A DNA stretch of 64,000 bases from Distichodus sexfasciatus. Lineage: Eukaryota; Chordata; Actinopteri; Characiformes; Distichodontidae. The notes beneath the pieces are model-generated. The model was given only the letters and a program-made list of their open reading frames with translations. It was not told where the DNA came from and did not search any database. The position numbers and the translations under genes were made by a program. The DNA lies in NCBI GenBank assembly GCA_032718565.1, contig JAVGVS010000011.1:3557123-3621122 (forward strand). The letters are read 5' to 3'. This document shows positions 24,801-39,352 of the stretch, one piece after another; within the stretch, counting starts at the first letter, position 1, and each line of letters begins with the position of its first letter.

Positions 24801-27800
24801 ACATTCACTTTTTCTGTTCTTTGGACATCCATTTGGGTCTGTGCTGCCGCTACACACACTGTAAGTTTGAAAAAAAAAGGTCAATTGTGTTAGTATTAAT
24901 TTACGAATGTCAGAAATCGTGTGCTCAAACAAGCCGTTTAGATTTCTCCCCTACTTCTACGTCACATTAGGGGATATCTGAATAACTGCTAGCGCTTCCT
25001 GATCCGCCATGTTTTCTTGCAAGCGCTAGTGTAGGAATCGCGATGAAGAAGTCCACCCGCGGAGTGTAGACTTTGTAGGGTATCCAAGGCAAACCTCTTC
25101 ATATCTAATGAACTGCCCCATTGCTGATGATTAATCAAAAATTTCAACTCCTCGCCATGAGAACAGCCAAACTTTTGAGCACATATTGCTAAATGGAAAC
25201 CTTAAGGGGGAAGGCGTGATACTGGAAGGTCAACATCCACATTTTATTTGTATGACAAATCACAGCGAGATTTTAATTACGTCTGAACACACCATTCATC
25301 ATTTTTAGAGGGCTGTACTGCCTCCCAAGTACTCCGTGCCCTCTAGTTTTGTGGAGTGGCATAAAAACTGTGTTATTTGTCAAGTTTAAATCAGTTTTGC
25401 TCAGACTCCATTTGAAGTATTAGAGCCAATCTTTTGGATGGCAGTTAGAGAGTTGGAAAATTTGGAAGACAGAGGTCTGGAAGAATTTTTAGAACCCGGG
25501 CGTTTGGGTTTCGCTGATTAAATTGAAATAGGGGAGAACTAAATGTAAAGGTAAGGTGTTATATATTGTACATTTGTACAGTTGGTAACGTGACAGTTAG
25601 GGAGTTAAACCAGTGATCTGACGGTTGCCGGTTCAAGTCCCAGACCAGCAAAGGTGCCACTGAAGTACTTATAAACAAGGACTGCTCTCTCTGGACACTG
25701 GCCGTCAGCGGCCCACTGCTCAAATGCAGAGGTCACATTTCATTGTGGTGCACTGTGAGATGTGCTGTAGACAAATAATCCTTCACTAACTCACTCGAAC
25801 CTTCCCATCCAACCTGTGCTGCAGGAAGTGACTGTAGGTTCCTTAACCATTTAAGTTACAGAATTCTCAGTTCCTACTCTGGTGATTGGTGAGGCCATCT
25901 GCTGAACCTTTTGGACTGGATTTTGGACTTTCTCTCTTTAGTTTGGTCATTTCAAAAGCAAATCAATAAAAAACTAATTGTTACTTTATATGTATTCTTA
26001 ATGCACACATCTACATCACTGCACTTGAATTTTAACATCCCCCAGCTCAATGTACTGAGAGTTGGGAGTCTCAGTGATGTAGTGTATTTATCTTGTCTGT
26101 GTTAGTATGTAGTGGGCAACACATTTTCTTCTTTTTGGTCCCCTTGACAATAACACTTATTGATCTGGACCACTATGTCAACTACTTAATCGATACTAGG
26201 AGGTTTGTACAAAGAGAAAGCAGAGGAGTTAAGACAAAACGATGAGGTGGAGTTAAAGAAAGGTGAGAAAACAATAGCAGAGACTCCAGTATTGACCCGA
26301 AATGCATTAGCCCGGTGGTTGCAGGGGGTAATTTGAGGAAAATAGCTCTGAAGCGCTGTGTGAGTCTACTGCTTCAGAGAAGCTTGTTTAACTGCAACTG
26401 AAAGTATGTCTTTAGGAAACCAGCCAAGCAGACAGCAAAAAGGTTGTAAATCTGAGAATGACTTTTAAACTCTTATACATAGCACTGAATATTCAACGTG
26501 TCCTGCAATAAACAGTGTAGGTGTTAATTCAACACTGCTTTTTGGAAATAGGCTTCAGGGTTCCACCATGAAATTTCTTGCTAATTTTAGGAAAAACTCA
26601 AAAGTAAACAGAATGATGTCAATTATTTGATGCCACTGTAGTATAGTAGTTGAGTGTGCATAAATTATATTGAAATATATTATTTTAAGTTCAGGAACCA
26701 CTGTTCCACCTAAACAAAATCCCCAAAAATCCTTTAAGCCACAGCTCACTAGCATCCTTATCACAGCAGGCTGGGAGGAAGATCCATCCTCATTCATCTC
26801 AGTCTGATCCACCGGAGTAGAAGCTATCAGATACTCAAGTCAAGACAAACGGATTGCAGAAAGTGAGTGATTATTTGTCTTTGTGAACACACCACAGTGC
26901 AGCACACAGTGCACCACAACAAAATGTGATCTCTGCATTCGACCCATCTGTGCAGAAGCAGTGGGCAACTGATTGACAGTGCCCAGGGAACGGTGCTGAG
27001 GGACACTACGTTGCTCATGAGTGCCTCAGTGGTACCTTTACCAGTTCGGGATTCAAACCGGCGACCTTCTGATCACAGGGCAATCTCCCTAACCACTACA
27101 CTACCAACGGCCCCAAAGAGGTAGAGAACTTTTCATTTGGTAAATTCTCCAAATTGATATGATAGTGGTCTAAAGGTTTGGATATTCGCCTCTAGACCAA
27201 GAGGTCATGGGTTCGAATCCTACCTCCAGCACTACCATCACTGGCACCTTGAGCAAGACCCTTAACCCCAAGTTGCTGCAGGGAGACTGTCACTTTAATT
27301 AGGAAATGGAAGTCGCTCTGGATAACAGCATCTGCTAAATCCAGTTAATGTAAATAATCCTTCTTACTGAGGACAAAACCTACCACAACATACATCCTGC
27401 ACTGTTCAGGAAACCTCTGAAACAGTCTAAACTTGTTCATTTCTGCCTTGTTACTACGGATCAGCACAGGAAAGAAGTGAGAATCCCAACCACGACTCTC
27501 ACCCTGGGTGGCCTATAAGAGGGATGTTTGTGTCAGCACTGATTAACAGAAGAAGTGCATAGGTGCCACAAGCTGGCTTTAATGAGATAAGAAAGCGTCT
27601 TAGAGTAAATAATCCAACAATTACAATCAAGGCTTGAATAATTAATACTTAATTGCTTGGTTTATTAACACAGATCATGTAAGGCACAACTTCAGTAAAA
27701 TAGAGCATCTGCAAGCTCAAAATCCATTTATTTTCTTAGTGGTCTAAACAGGAACAAATGCAGAAATGCATTTCACTGAATGTGTACAATCGATATTAAA

Positions 27801-30800
27801 CATTTTGACCAACTAATTATTAAAATATTTGTTAGTCTCACTAGAAAATAGTGAAAAGGTCTAAAAATATGCTGTAAAAGAGAAAAAGCCTAAGCTATAC
27901 CATCATTGTGTGAAACTAAAAGAAAATGTTTTATTTATAAAATACAACACAAAAAATATTTCCACTCTCTAGCTGGGTCTTGGTTCTTAAATGCAGCACT
28001 TTGAGGAGTGGGGTGTAAGGGAAAGAACATGGCCCTGAAAAATCCCGCCTCCCTCTCCAGGCAAGAGTGGCACTGAAGTCTGGAGTTACGGCAGACAGCT
28101 GGCATTGGTGACCTTGCCTAAAGGCTGCTGGCTGTGCTTCTGCACCGCCTGAGAGGCCCTTATATAACACACACTCACACACAGTCTGCGACCCAAAGCG
28201 CCACATCATCGCAGAGACAAGACAAATACATAAACATCGCCACGGCAGTAATCCCGATTTGCCTTTACTTACAGACGGAAACGGGACATTGAAATGTGTG
28301 TTTGTGTGTTTTGCCTCTGCGTAAATAAGAGAAAAAGAAAAGTGTGTGATGCTTCAGTGCCCTGTGCGTGTTTGGTAGCAGAGACGACATGAAAAGTGCT
28401 ACGAGCTATATGCATAATGAGGCTCACTGCTAAGTTAATGTTACTCTATCACTCAGAATAACGCTATCGGCGGCCTCACGGCGACCTGCGGCACATCCGA
28501 GTGTAGTGGTAGCCTCTTTATGAGGAGGTCAACCTTCACTTGAGATCCTTTTTGAACAGGTTTGTAATGAAAAAAGCTACTACAGAAAGGAAATAAAATC
28601 TCAACACCTCATGAAGTCTCAGCATCACTAGACCTTGACCTTAACCGTCATTACGTGGAAATGCTTATGCTATCTTTCATGGCTTACATCCTCCTCCGAA
28701 TGACATGATTTGTTTAGACCGCCAAAGATCATTTGTTTTTCTCTTTGCTTACTGTGATGCATCACTACTAAAAACTTGCCACCAAGCTGCAATAGCTGGT
28801 CTGCAGATTTTTTTGCTCAGATTGGATTTGTCTATCTTGACGGTTCACATTCATAACTACAAGTGACCTGTATCTGACTGTAATGTGAACGCAACGGTCC
28901 TCCGAAATGTCACGCATGCGCACATCGATACGTTTTTACACGGGTCAAACTGCATCACCAACAACAAAAAACGTCATATCTGTGGGACGACTCATGGCAT
29001 TAAAAATGGAGGCGTTAGTAGCTCACGCATGTATCGCACTTTGCTCTGGAGGACAACAAACAGTGAATCACCTGTACATGAGCAGGTTGAAAAGGAAAAA
29101 AAAAGACCGGCAGCTAGCTTTTTCTGTTATCACAGCTCTCCGCCATTTTTACCTTCCCGCGCTGCCGGTGCAGGCTGATGATGTCAGCTAATGCGTATAA
29201 GCAAAAAGCCACATGAATTCCGATCTGAGCGTTCACATTCAGGTCGTATGGCCGTGAATCGGATACATATGCGATTTAGTACCACGTATGAAAGTGACAC
29301 AAATCTGATTTGAAAAGATCAGATTTGCATGTCCACACAGCCCTGAAAAGATCAGATCTGTGTCACATTAAGGCAAAAAATCAGATTTGAGTCACTTCAG
29401 CATGGCAGTGTGTACGTAGCCTATGAGCGCAACATGGGAACCAACCCTGAGTAGGCGGCAACACACCGCAGGGCGCACACCCTCACACAATCACACTCTC
29501 AGTCACACCTTACAGGGCCAACTAAAAGCCGCCAATTAACCTATATCGCATACATTTTGGGACTGTGGGAAGAAAGCGGAACTCCCAGAGGAAACCCACA
29601 CGAACACGGTGAGAGCATGCAAACTCTCTTCTTCATTCCTCAGTGTGTCATCAAACATCTTCCATGGCATGAACACGTAATGATAATCTCTGCGAAACAC
29701 AGGGAGCCATTTATAGATATGTGGATTAAACTAAGAATTTTAATCAATGTAATCTTGGCCATGTTTTTTTTTTGTTTGTTTGTTTGTTTTTTTTAATTTG
29801 GAATTTCTATCAACACTCAAAAGATCTGTTAATACTTTTTTATCCAATATATGTTCATGTGTCACAAATCACAATTTTAAAATCACAAAGTTAAGCATCC
29901 TTTCATTTAGGGCTGTGCGATATGGCATAAAAATAATATCGCGATATTTTTAAGCTATATCACGATACACAATATATATCTCAATACCTTGAAATTTCCT
30001 CAAAATCACTGTATAAATGATAAATTTGGCCCTATGTTGCATAAAATGACACCAATATTATGAATTTAGCCAAAGTTTAACATAGTAAATGCTTTTATTT
30101 TAAACCAAAGTGTAATATAGCAAACTTTATACTTTATATTGGGGACAAGGGGAGCCATTGATTGCGTACTTATTTTAAACATGTAAGACCTAACTATTAA
30201 ATTATAATTATACGGTCGATAAACTATAACTTGCGTTTAACCTACCTGTCACCGTTCCTCTTCCTCCATCATCTTTGGTTTTTCTGTAGAAACTTTCTGT
30301 AGCGTGCAGTCAATCACAAAACCAGGAGCCATCGGCCAACAGGATTCGCAGGCAGACACCGCCAAAACCCCGCCCACAAACTGCCAAAACCCGCCCCTTT
30401 CAAACCGCACACGTAGAAATCTCACTCGAGCAAAAAAGCCACTCGTTGGTAATCTACTTTGTGCGCGAGGACATTTAACACATCGAGAGGAAAAAAGACA
30501 TTCGAGAGGAAAAATACAGTTTGCGCACAATATTATCACAACCGCGCACTCGATTCTTAATTTTGTGCTCTTGAGTTTCACATTTGCGCTCGCGACTTTG
30601 AAATTTACACCTGGAAAATTTTTGCAGCATGCCATTTTGCACGCTCTAGTTTTGGGGGAGTGAGCCGTCTGCTTTGACGGGGCAGAAAAGCAAAACTCGA
30701 AAGCGAAGTACATGCTGTCTGTTTAACAATAATGTTAGGATTTATACTCGATGGTCACGATATAGTCATTTACTACATCGCACGTGGAACAAGCCGAGAT

Positions 30801-31586
30801 ACATCGAGTATATTCGATATATCGCCCAGCCCTACTTTCATTAGAAAGAAATCTCAGTTATTTACATTATAAACCTTGTCAGGGAACTATGAGGGCAAAA
30901 AACAAACAAAACTAATCTATGAACAAAACTACTGTTGATTAATCATAATCAAGTAAAATGTTCAATTAATCGTGACACTGCTTTGAGGTTATATTGCCCT
31001 GCCCTACTACTGGAGAAGGTTCGGATCAATTTGAGCTAACTTTAATAACAGCTTTAATGTGACTGAGCCTCAAAGGAGTTTAGCAAACCTTCTTCTGATA
31101 CCTTCTGAAGACTTAAGAGTTTGGTTCGCTAGTTTGTTAAACCCTTTACCCACCAGGATTGTTTAAACCTTGACCAGGAGTAACCTTGATGACTTATAAT
31201 GGACCCGCTTCATAATACCAACCTAACAACAATTTTAAGCTTTTGTTCACAAGGTCTCTGTATCCGCTGTTCCACCACAGTCTCTCTCACCATCAGCATG
31301 CCAGAGTAAATGTTTGGCAAAAGGCAGCCAGCACTGATTCCACACACCAGGAAGGTTACTCAGCGAACAGCGTTAAATTGTCTCTTTTGTATAAATGTTA
31401 TACTTTTCCTTTCCTCGCCACAGCTGTGGAGCTGCAGATCACTTCGCTGTCTCTCTGCAGACACACAGCCATCGATATGCATCATGTCAAATTCATCCTT
31501 AGGGCAGTTCAGTTTGCAGAACAGGCCCTTATTGTCGCCCAGCTGCCCACAAGTCTGCTCCTACATAGTCCCACAATGCAGCTGGT

Positions 31587-31621
<35 letters not shown>

Positions 31622-34372
31622 ACCTGAAGGAGAACTCACTTCACGTTCACAGAGAAACAATAACTAATCGATATAATTGAGCATAGTTGGTTATTAAAAT
31701 AGCTGTCATCTAATTTACTAATAGATTAGTCGTTTACATCATTACGTTACCCACGTCATCGCGTCATTACGTGAACACGCGTGTCTAGTACTTTGCTGAC
31801 AGTAAAGCAAAACTTCAAATAAGCAGACTAAAGTAGCATTCGGACAGGATTAGTTTTACATGAGGACGTGGGGCAATGTTATTTTACCACAGGACGTCTA
31901 TAATATTAATGAACGATTCTGACAGGATAAGAAACCTCAGTAAAATTCGAGAGCGATTTATGCACCGACGTCACCTCCCTGTTGTCGTGTGTGCTACGTT
32001 GCTTATGTAACTGTTGGTAATAGGCCCTTACCTAAAGCAATAAGAGAAGTTCATATAAATGTGGTACGGTTATATTGCAGTTGCCTGGCTAATCTAGACG
32101 TAATGGTAACGAAGGCAGCAATTACTCTCTCGTCTCCTGACCATTCAGAAATTAAATGATACTTGATTTAATGTTACTGTCGTGATTTTCGGTGAAACTA
32201 CACTTTTTGAATTAAAGTCAGTTAATATAGACAGATGACACATTATTCTTCCATGCCAATAATCATTAAGAATACTGCAGTGACATCAGAAGCAGATGCA
32301 CAGAATGAATTCGAGTGAAATAAAGGGTCTGCAAAGCCATCAAACAGGTCTAACAGGAAATTATTAAGGGCACACAGGTCATAAAAACTGAAGAAAACAA
32401 CTGAGTTGAAGGTAAGGAAAAATCCAAGTCAAGAAACATTTCAAAATAATAAACCAGACAGCCAACGAGTGCAAGGAAGACGTCTGAGTATGTCAGTTCC
32501 TTACAAAGTACAGCACGGCCGTTTATACTAAAAGGAAGAGGAAAAGCTAAGCTTTGCAGTTCCTAAGTCTCTAATTGTCCCTAAAGTCTGTGAGGTCACG
32601 GTGCCTCTGAGACCTAGAAAAAGTTGCCTCAAGAAGGAATGCCTACCTAAACATTTTAAATTAAAACACATCCAGCTGGTGATATTAAGTAAAAATGAGA
32701 ACATATTATGCTGATATAATAGTTGTTCTGGACGTCTAATAATTTCAAACTAAAAGCATTATTCAGCATTTTGGAGAGGGTTTAGTCCTGGTAAAAATAA
32801 TAAGCCTTAAATGTTTTGCACACAGTTTAAACCAGAAACATTGCCTAAGCAGCAGGGTAAAAATGAATACAAACTGTTAAATCTTCATGAGAGTAATACA
32901 AATAATTGCAAGCAAAATATAAAGCAAAATTTTTACTTTACCCAGCCTTTTGTAGCATTCCACAGTTTTTGAGAAATTAGGGCCTAGCATGACTGTAGTT
33001 AACTTTATTAATCAATGAATTCCTTTAAGATAGTCAAGACTACATTAAGCTCAACTAAACATATCCTTAAAGGAACTGTGATCCCATGAGCCTCTACTGT
33101 TTGGTTAACAAGCACAAAATCCATAGACTCGGTCCAGCGTATCTGGGAAACGACAGGGTTTTAATTACTGTTTCGGGTGCTTTTGTTTTCACTTTTGTGG
33201 AGCACATCACCGGCTGCTACAGCGTTCTCTACTCAGCAACGGCAAATCACATTTAATTGTTGCCTTGTTAAGCTAAGAGGCAGAGAAAAATGCAAACCGG
33301 AATATCTTATCGCTCTCCGCAATGAGGATTTTTCGGAGTGAAAAGAATTTCATTATCAACTCATTACACCCACAAAGCAGTGGAGCTGCGAGCCGGTTCT
33401 GCTCTCGAACCTCCGCTTCAGTGCATGTGACTTCGAAAATAACACAGGAAGAAACGAGCGAATAGAAACGAGCAAATAGAAACGAGCAAAAAGAAACGAG
33501 CAAAAAGAAACGAGCAAATAGAAACGAGCGGTTTTGCCTTTCTCAGCAGCACTGACGATACATTATGAATTCAGTTTGGCTCAAAGAATATCGCCAGCAA
33601 GGACAATCACTCCCCTGGCAATGCTGCAAATGACTCCGGGTAGGTGAGGCACTGGCTACGACTCGCCAACTCTTTTTCTTGAAAAACGAACTCGCGCCGA
33701 AGCACGAAGGCATAACTTTAAATAAGTGATTAGCGATGTGGGCAAGAAGATGAACTGCTGAAGGGTGGGGAAAATGTACTTCTTGCCTCCGATGGCTCTG
33801 AAGTGAACAATACGTCCAAGGTTATCACCCTGCACGAGTCGGCACAGGAGCAGAAAATAGAAATCATTGCGCTCTTGGGAACGAGACAAGGAAGAGAGAT
33901 ACATTAAAAACATCTTTCAAAAGATGAAAAATGGCTAAAAAATCATGAAATTGGTTTACTAGTCAAACTGCCTAGCTGCAATGTTTTTACAAGTTATTAC
34001 TGTATAATGTAATTAGTACTTGCCAATGGGGACTTGCAGCAGAACTTACATGAGACTGATTTTGCATCTATAAGAGCAATGCCCCAAAAATGACTATCGA
34101 GATCAGTGAGTTCTACCGTTACCTGAGGCAATGTCCCGTGGTTACGGTGGCCGATGGGTGTGAACCCTACATTCCCGGGAGGATAAACGTTCCATTTGCA
34201 AACGCATGTTAATCCTAAACACACACACAAACACAGCTCCCTCTCCTCACTGCCCCTTCCTGAGATACTTATGGGGACCGACAGCTTGCTGGCAGGCTCG
34301 GAGGACTATATTTAATTCATTTCTTTGCAGAGGCATATTTCACTGTAGATCCAGTCAGGGAAGGAGGGGGGC

Positions 34373-34409
<37 letters not shown>

Positions 34410-37400
34410 TGAGAGAGAGAGAGAGAGAGAAAGAGAGTGAGAGACAGTCAGATCTGGAAGATGGAAAGGGAATAGGAGTGTGAGAGAGGCCGAATTGATT
34501 CTCTGACCTAGAGTAGCTAGAGTTGTAGCCAGGGAGAGGAGGAGGACTGGGGCGGAAGGTGATAAGATGCCCAGCGGCCTGAACAGAACTTTGACAACTT
34601 TACCACCATAGCTTGAACGATTGAGCGGAAAAGTTTGTGTTATAACAAAACCTTGAGCCTAGCAGGATTGATTCTACTTTTGAGGACGTATGTCCTTGTG
34701 TGAAAGAACTGAGAGCAGTGTCCCTGAAAAGTTCCACAAAGAACCACTCACAGCTTAACTTCATGCCATTTTAGCAGTGTTCTCTAGGTGTGGACAGACA
34801 CAGGTCAGATTTTAGCATGTTATCATGGCTGGTTAAAGGCATTGACTGCTTAACACAACCTTCACAAGTCTGATCTGGTAAGTTAGAATAGAGAAAATGC
34901 ATTTCTGCTGAGTGCTTGCCTTCTGGGTCTTGAGTTTGACACCACAAAAAGTCCCTTCAAGATTTTGGAAAGGAAATTAGTGACTCAGGGCTGTATCACT
35001 TTGAAATGAGATGACAGTCTTCATGCTATGTGACAGAGGACACAGGCAGGCTGTAAAGTGAACCTCTCGCCTTTGACAGAGGTTGTAATCTCACACCATC
35101 TCATTAAGAGCTGTTATGTAAGTGCCTGCCAGGCTTCCAGACCTCCCCGTGCCGCTGGGGTAGCAGTGATGAAGACATCAGAGTTGATAGAGCCGCCTTC
35201 CTACATGAGATATGAGACAACTATGTAAGAGTCCACTGAGCACAAAGTGGAAAGGATTGGTCAAGAGGTCAGTCCGACTGAAACACTTCAAACATTTGCA
35301 CTGCACTTCAACATTCAGCCGATGCTTTCATTATAGATTGGCTTAGTTCTGCTCACAACAGGAATTTCTGTTGTTTGTGTGTCTTCTCTCTTAGTATGTT
35401 ACTAAAATATGCTGCAAAAGGGCTAATTCTACTCTAAACTACTTAAACCGTACTTTAGCATCTCTATGCTATCAAATTCTATTTGACCCGACTCTTAGCT
35501 GCTAACTTCTACCCGACACTACTGGAGATGGCACCGATCCTATATCTAGATCAGATATTGGTCCGATAGCGACTCAAATAGCTGGATCGGGTATTGGGCG
35601 GATCTATGGAGCCGATCTGTAAATGTGCGCACGCTTGAATCATTATGCATCGGAAACGGCACGGCGGTAAAGCTGGTTTATTGTTTGACATTCGTGCTAA
35701 TTCTTACATATTGATATGACAATGAGCAGAACAAGCAACGCAACACACTAGTTGGTGGTGGGCAGTTGGTGGCGTAACGGTAGGGTGCTTGCCCTGTGAT
35801 CACAAGATTCGAAACCAGGACTGGTAAAGTTACCAGTAAGGTACTCATTACACGTTACTGTCCTTAAGCACTGCTTCCCGGATGCTGCCTTTGTTAGCTG
35901 TACACTGCTCCTTTATGGATGGGTCAAATGCAGAGGTCACATTTCGTTGTGGTCCAGTGTGTGCTGTGGTGTGGTGTGTTCACAATGACAAATAATCACT
36001 CACTTTCCCTTTTCACTTTCCCTTTTATAACCCTAAAAGCAAATCACATGATTAACAACACCAGCTCTCACTCACAATCTGTGTTGCTGATCGTTTTAGT
36101 CAAACAGGATTAGGGACCGTCACAAAATGACAGAACTGTGTTTAAATGAATCATTTTTGAGATGTTATTTTAATAATAAATAATTTAGCATAGTGAAAGT
36201 GAGTGATTATTTCTCATTATGAACACACCACAGCACAGCACACAGTCCGATCACTGTTACGCTACCAACTATACCAAGTGGTTGAGCGTTCGGTTTAGAG
36301 GACATGGCTTAAAGGACTATTTCCTGCTCTACCCAATTCTCCTGCACCATGGCCCACTACTATAGCCTTTTCAACTACATTCTATTCCATATCTTACTTC
36401 ACTTTACCCTTCCCTTCATATTCTACGTTGTGGAACACAAACCTGACCTGTGACACAAATACACCACAAAGCTATCACAAACTCCACCGGGACAAAAAAA
36501 CAATAAGAAAGCTCATAAACAAATCAAACTTTTGGAGGAAGAATCTTCCACAGCCGGCCGACCTGAGATTCGGTTTAGTGGTGCGCTGGGTGTGTACAAG
36601 CTCTCCGCTGATCTGAGGGTCTCCTGGTGTCTGTGTGTGTCACAGTAGCACTGATGTAATCAAAACGCAATGCCTCCCCTTCACAGAGACCCGCCAGTGC
36701 GTCTGAACCTGGCTCCTCTCCACAACAGCCCGTGAGAAGAGCAGGAGACGTCGTGACCCCGACAGATCCCATTCTGTCAATCACGCCGGCACACGCTGCC
36801 ATAAATCTTCAGAGAAATATTCAAGCTGAAGTGGCCACGGCTTCCATTTAGCAAGTTCAAGGTTGGTCTTTATCAGTCCAGCCTGGCCATGCAGAATCAG
36901 CAGGTCGTTGGCAAGGCCGAGAGGTGAGCAGAGGGAACGCAGATTTAACCAGCATCCATTATTTTAGAGGCTAATTAAAATATGGGTGAGTCATGGCCAC
37001 CACAGGGTAAGCTTAAACCCAGTTCGTATTATGCCCCTCACAATTATGAGACAAGAGGCCTGACAGCACATCAGTAAAAAATATGATTGTATAATTATAA
37101 TTAGGGGTGGGCGACATATCGAATATAATCAATGTATCTCGGCTTGTTCCACGTGTAAATCACTGCGGATATCGAGTACAAATCCTCACATTAATGTTAA
37201 ACAGAGAGCAAGTACGTCACTTTCGAATTTCGCCTCTGTGTCCTCTCAAAGTAGACAGCGCACTCCCCCGCCCCTCCAGAAACCGCTCCTACCATGTAGG
37301 CGTTTTGTTCTGGCAGCACAGGAAGGCGAGCGTGCAGAGAGAGAGAAGTGAATATTTCCACGGATTCCAGAGACAATAGTTGGAGATGGAAGTGGACGAC

Positions 37401-39314
37401 TTGGTTTCCGAAGATAAACAGCACTGGTTCTGTTATTCTGTGCACAAAAACAGAAGTAAATGCGTAAACGCAGTTTAAACGCAGTCTGCGCAATGTAAAC
37501 GCGCTGTGTGAGGGCACCACTACTCACAAAAACGCTCCAATTCAGTCAAATCTTCCCCTTTATTACAGACAAAACTCATATTTTAGCTGAAAAATAACAA
37601 CATTTACTTGATATTATTCCGGACGTACATCCATCGCATTATTGTGATGCGGCTCCGAGTCGCAGTGCAGGGGGGTTGTGAGAAATATAATTTTCTCACA
37701 GAAAGAGAGAATATATCCCAATAGATATTGTGTATCGTGATATATCACAGTGGTCCTCAATTATCTTTCCCCGAGGACCAAATTATGTAAAGCAAGTGAG
37801 AATATTGGGAATGATGTAATCGTGTTTTTACGCAATTATTTAAGTTTTTGTACATAGAATTACTCAGAAATATTTCGCATACCGAGGAATGAATATAATG
37901 TTCAGTAAGTTCAAAGTCTGATATCGCAACTGTTATCATTAAGATTTCACTCAGTCTTAATGACAAGCGGAGATGTCAACCCACTGATGTGGAGATCGCT
38001 AAACACAGATGGCCACAGGGAGCACACATGTCTGTTTACGTTTGTTGCCAATGTGATGCAAGGGGCCAGATATATCGCTTGCTCAGGCCAGATCTGGCCT
38101 GCGGGCCGCGACATTATTTTTAGGCCATATCGTCCAGCCTTAATTATAATCTCTACATATTCGATTTGTCTTACTAATATTTTATTCATTTTTTTATAAT
38201 GTCTATTAACAGTGATGGAGCATTTTAAAATAACGAATTATTACTATTGATCAACCATAGTTGCATCAATTATCTCCAAATTTACAAAGATTTTATGTTA
38301 TATTCTGAATGCTCAACAGCTTATTTAGACCCTCTAAGACCCTTTAAGTCAGTACACAGGCTGAGGTTGATTGTACTATAACTGGAACAAACATACTTAC
38401 TGATGGTCATTTCGCTGAACAATAGACAAAGATCAGAAAATGAAAATTAACAAGATAATGAACTAAGAAACTACAATGACAGTTGAAAAGGACTAAACTT
38501 CAACAGAAACAAATCAGATTTTATCTGATTATTGCAATAAAACTGTAGAATTTTGTAAAGAAATGTCAGTGTTTTTTGGGGTGAAAGGTGACTGATGTGT
38601 TATGTTGCCTCATTATTTAAACAAATACATTTCCCACTTTCTTACAGACTGCTTAAAAGAGAAGCTTCAGGAAGTTTGCCGAGACACAATAACTTCTACT
38701 CTCCCTAGCAGGTTTTACCATTTTATTTAATCACAAACTGCAAAAAGCTTCATCTCTGCAGTTGTTTTCTTTTTGGCCTGGATTTCGAGCTGATTAGTCA
38801 TGGCCTCTCACATCTAATGCAACTTCTGACTGTTTGTTACTGTGATAATTCCGTTAGCAGGTGGGAGTAGAGTCGCTGTTATTTTAGTTCCGAGTGTGCG
38901 CTTACATGCAGGTGGGTGTGATGATGCTGAACTGCAGGGCAAGAAAGACTGGACTTGGAAAGCAGGAAAATGTCGATTTATACAGGCAGAACTAAAGCAT
39001 CTTACCTCTTAGAGAAAAAGAGAGAGAATGCAGGATGAAGAGGCCTCTCCTGTTTTTCTTTATTCTGTCTCCAATTTTAAAAGCTTTTCTTTTTCTTGAT
39101 AGGATTGTGTTTGGCAGCCTTTCTCTCCTTACTGTTTTCCCTTGATCTCTTTCATAAATGTTTATGCATTCCTGAAGTAGGACACTGAGCAGAAGTGCAA
39201 AGCTTTAGCTCGAGGGTCCCCAAACCCCAGATGAGGTTTCCCACCTGAAGGCTTACAACGTTACGCTGAATCGTCCCCGAGTTCAGATTTTTCCGAAGGC
39301 TGCTCCACCCGACG

Positions 39315-39352
<38 letters not shown>

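Noticed and set aside
30249..30713. 154-codon minus-strand ORF (and 119 codons on plus)
   Set aside because: Inside a complete hAT miniature element; both strands are open, which points to composition rather than coding.
31243..31680. 145-codon plus-strand ORF
   Set aside because: Ends in a (GA)n-encoded RE repeat; no recognisable domain, and no splice sites of note.
33450..33531. CRISPR array
   Set aside because: Direct 14-bp tandem repeats without spacers, in a vertebrate intron.
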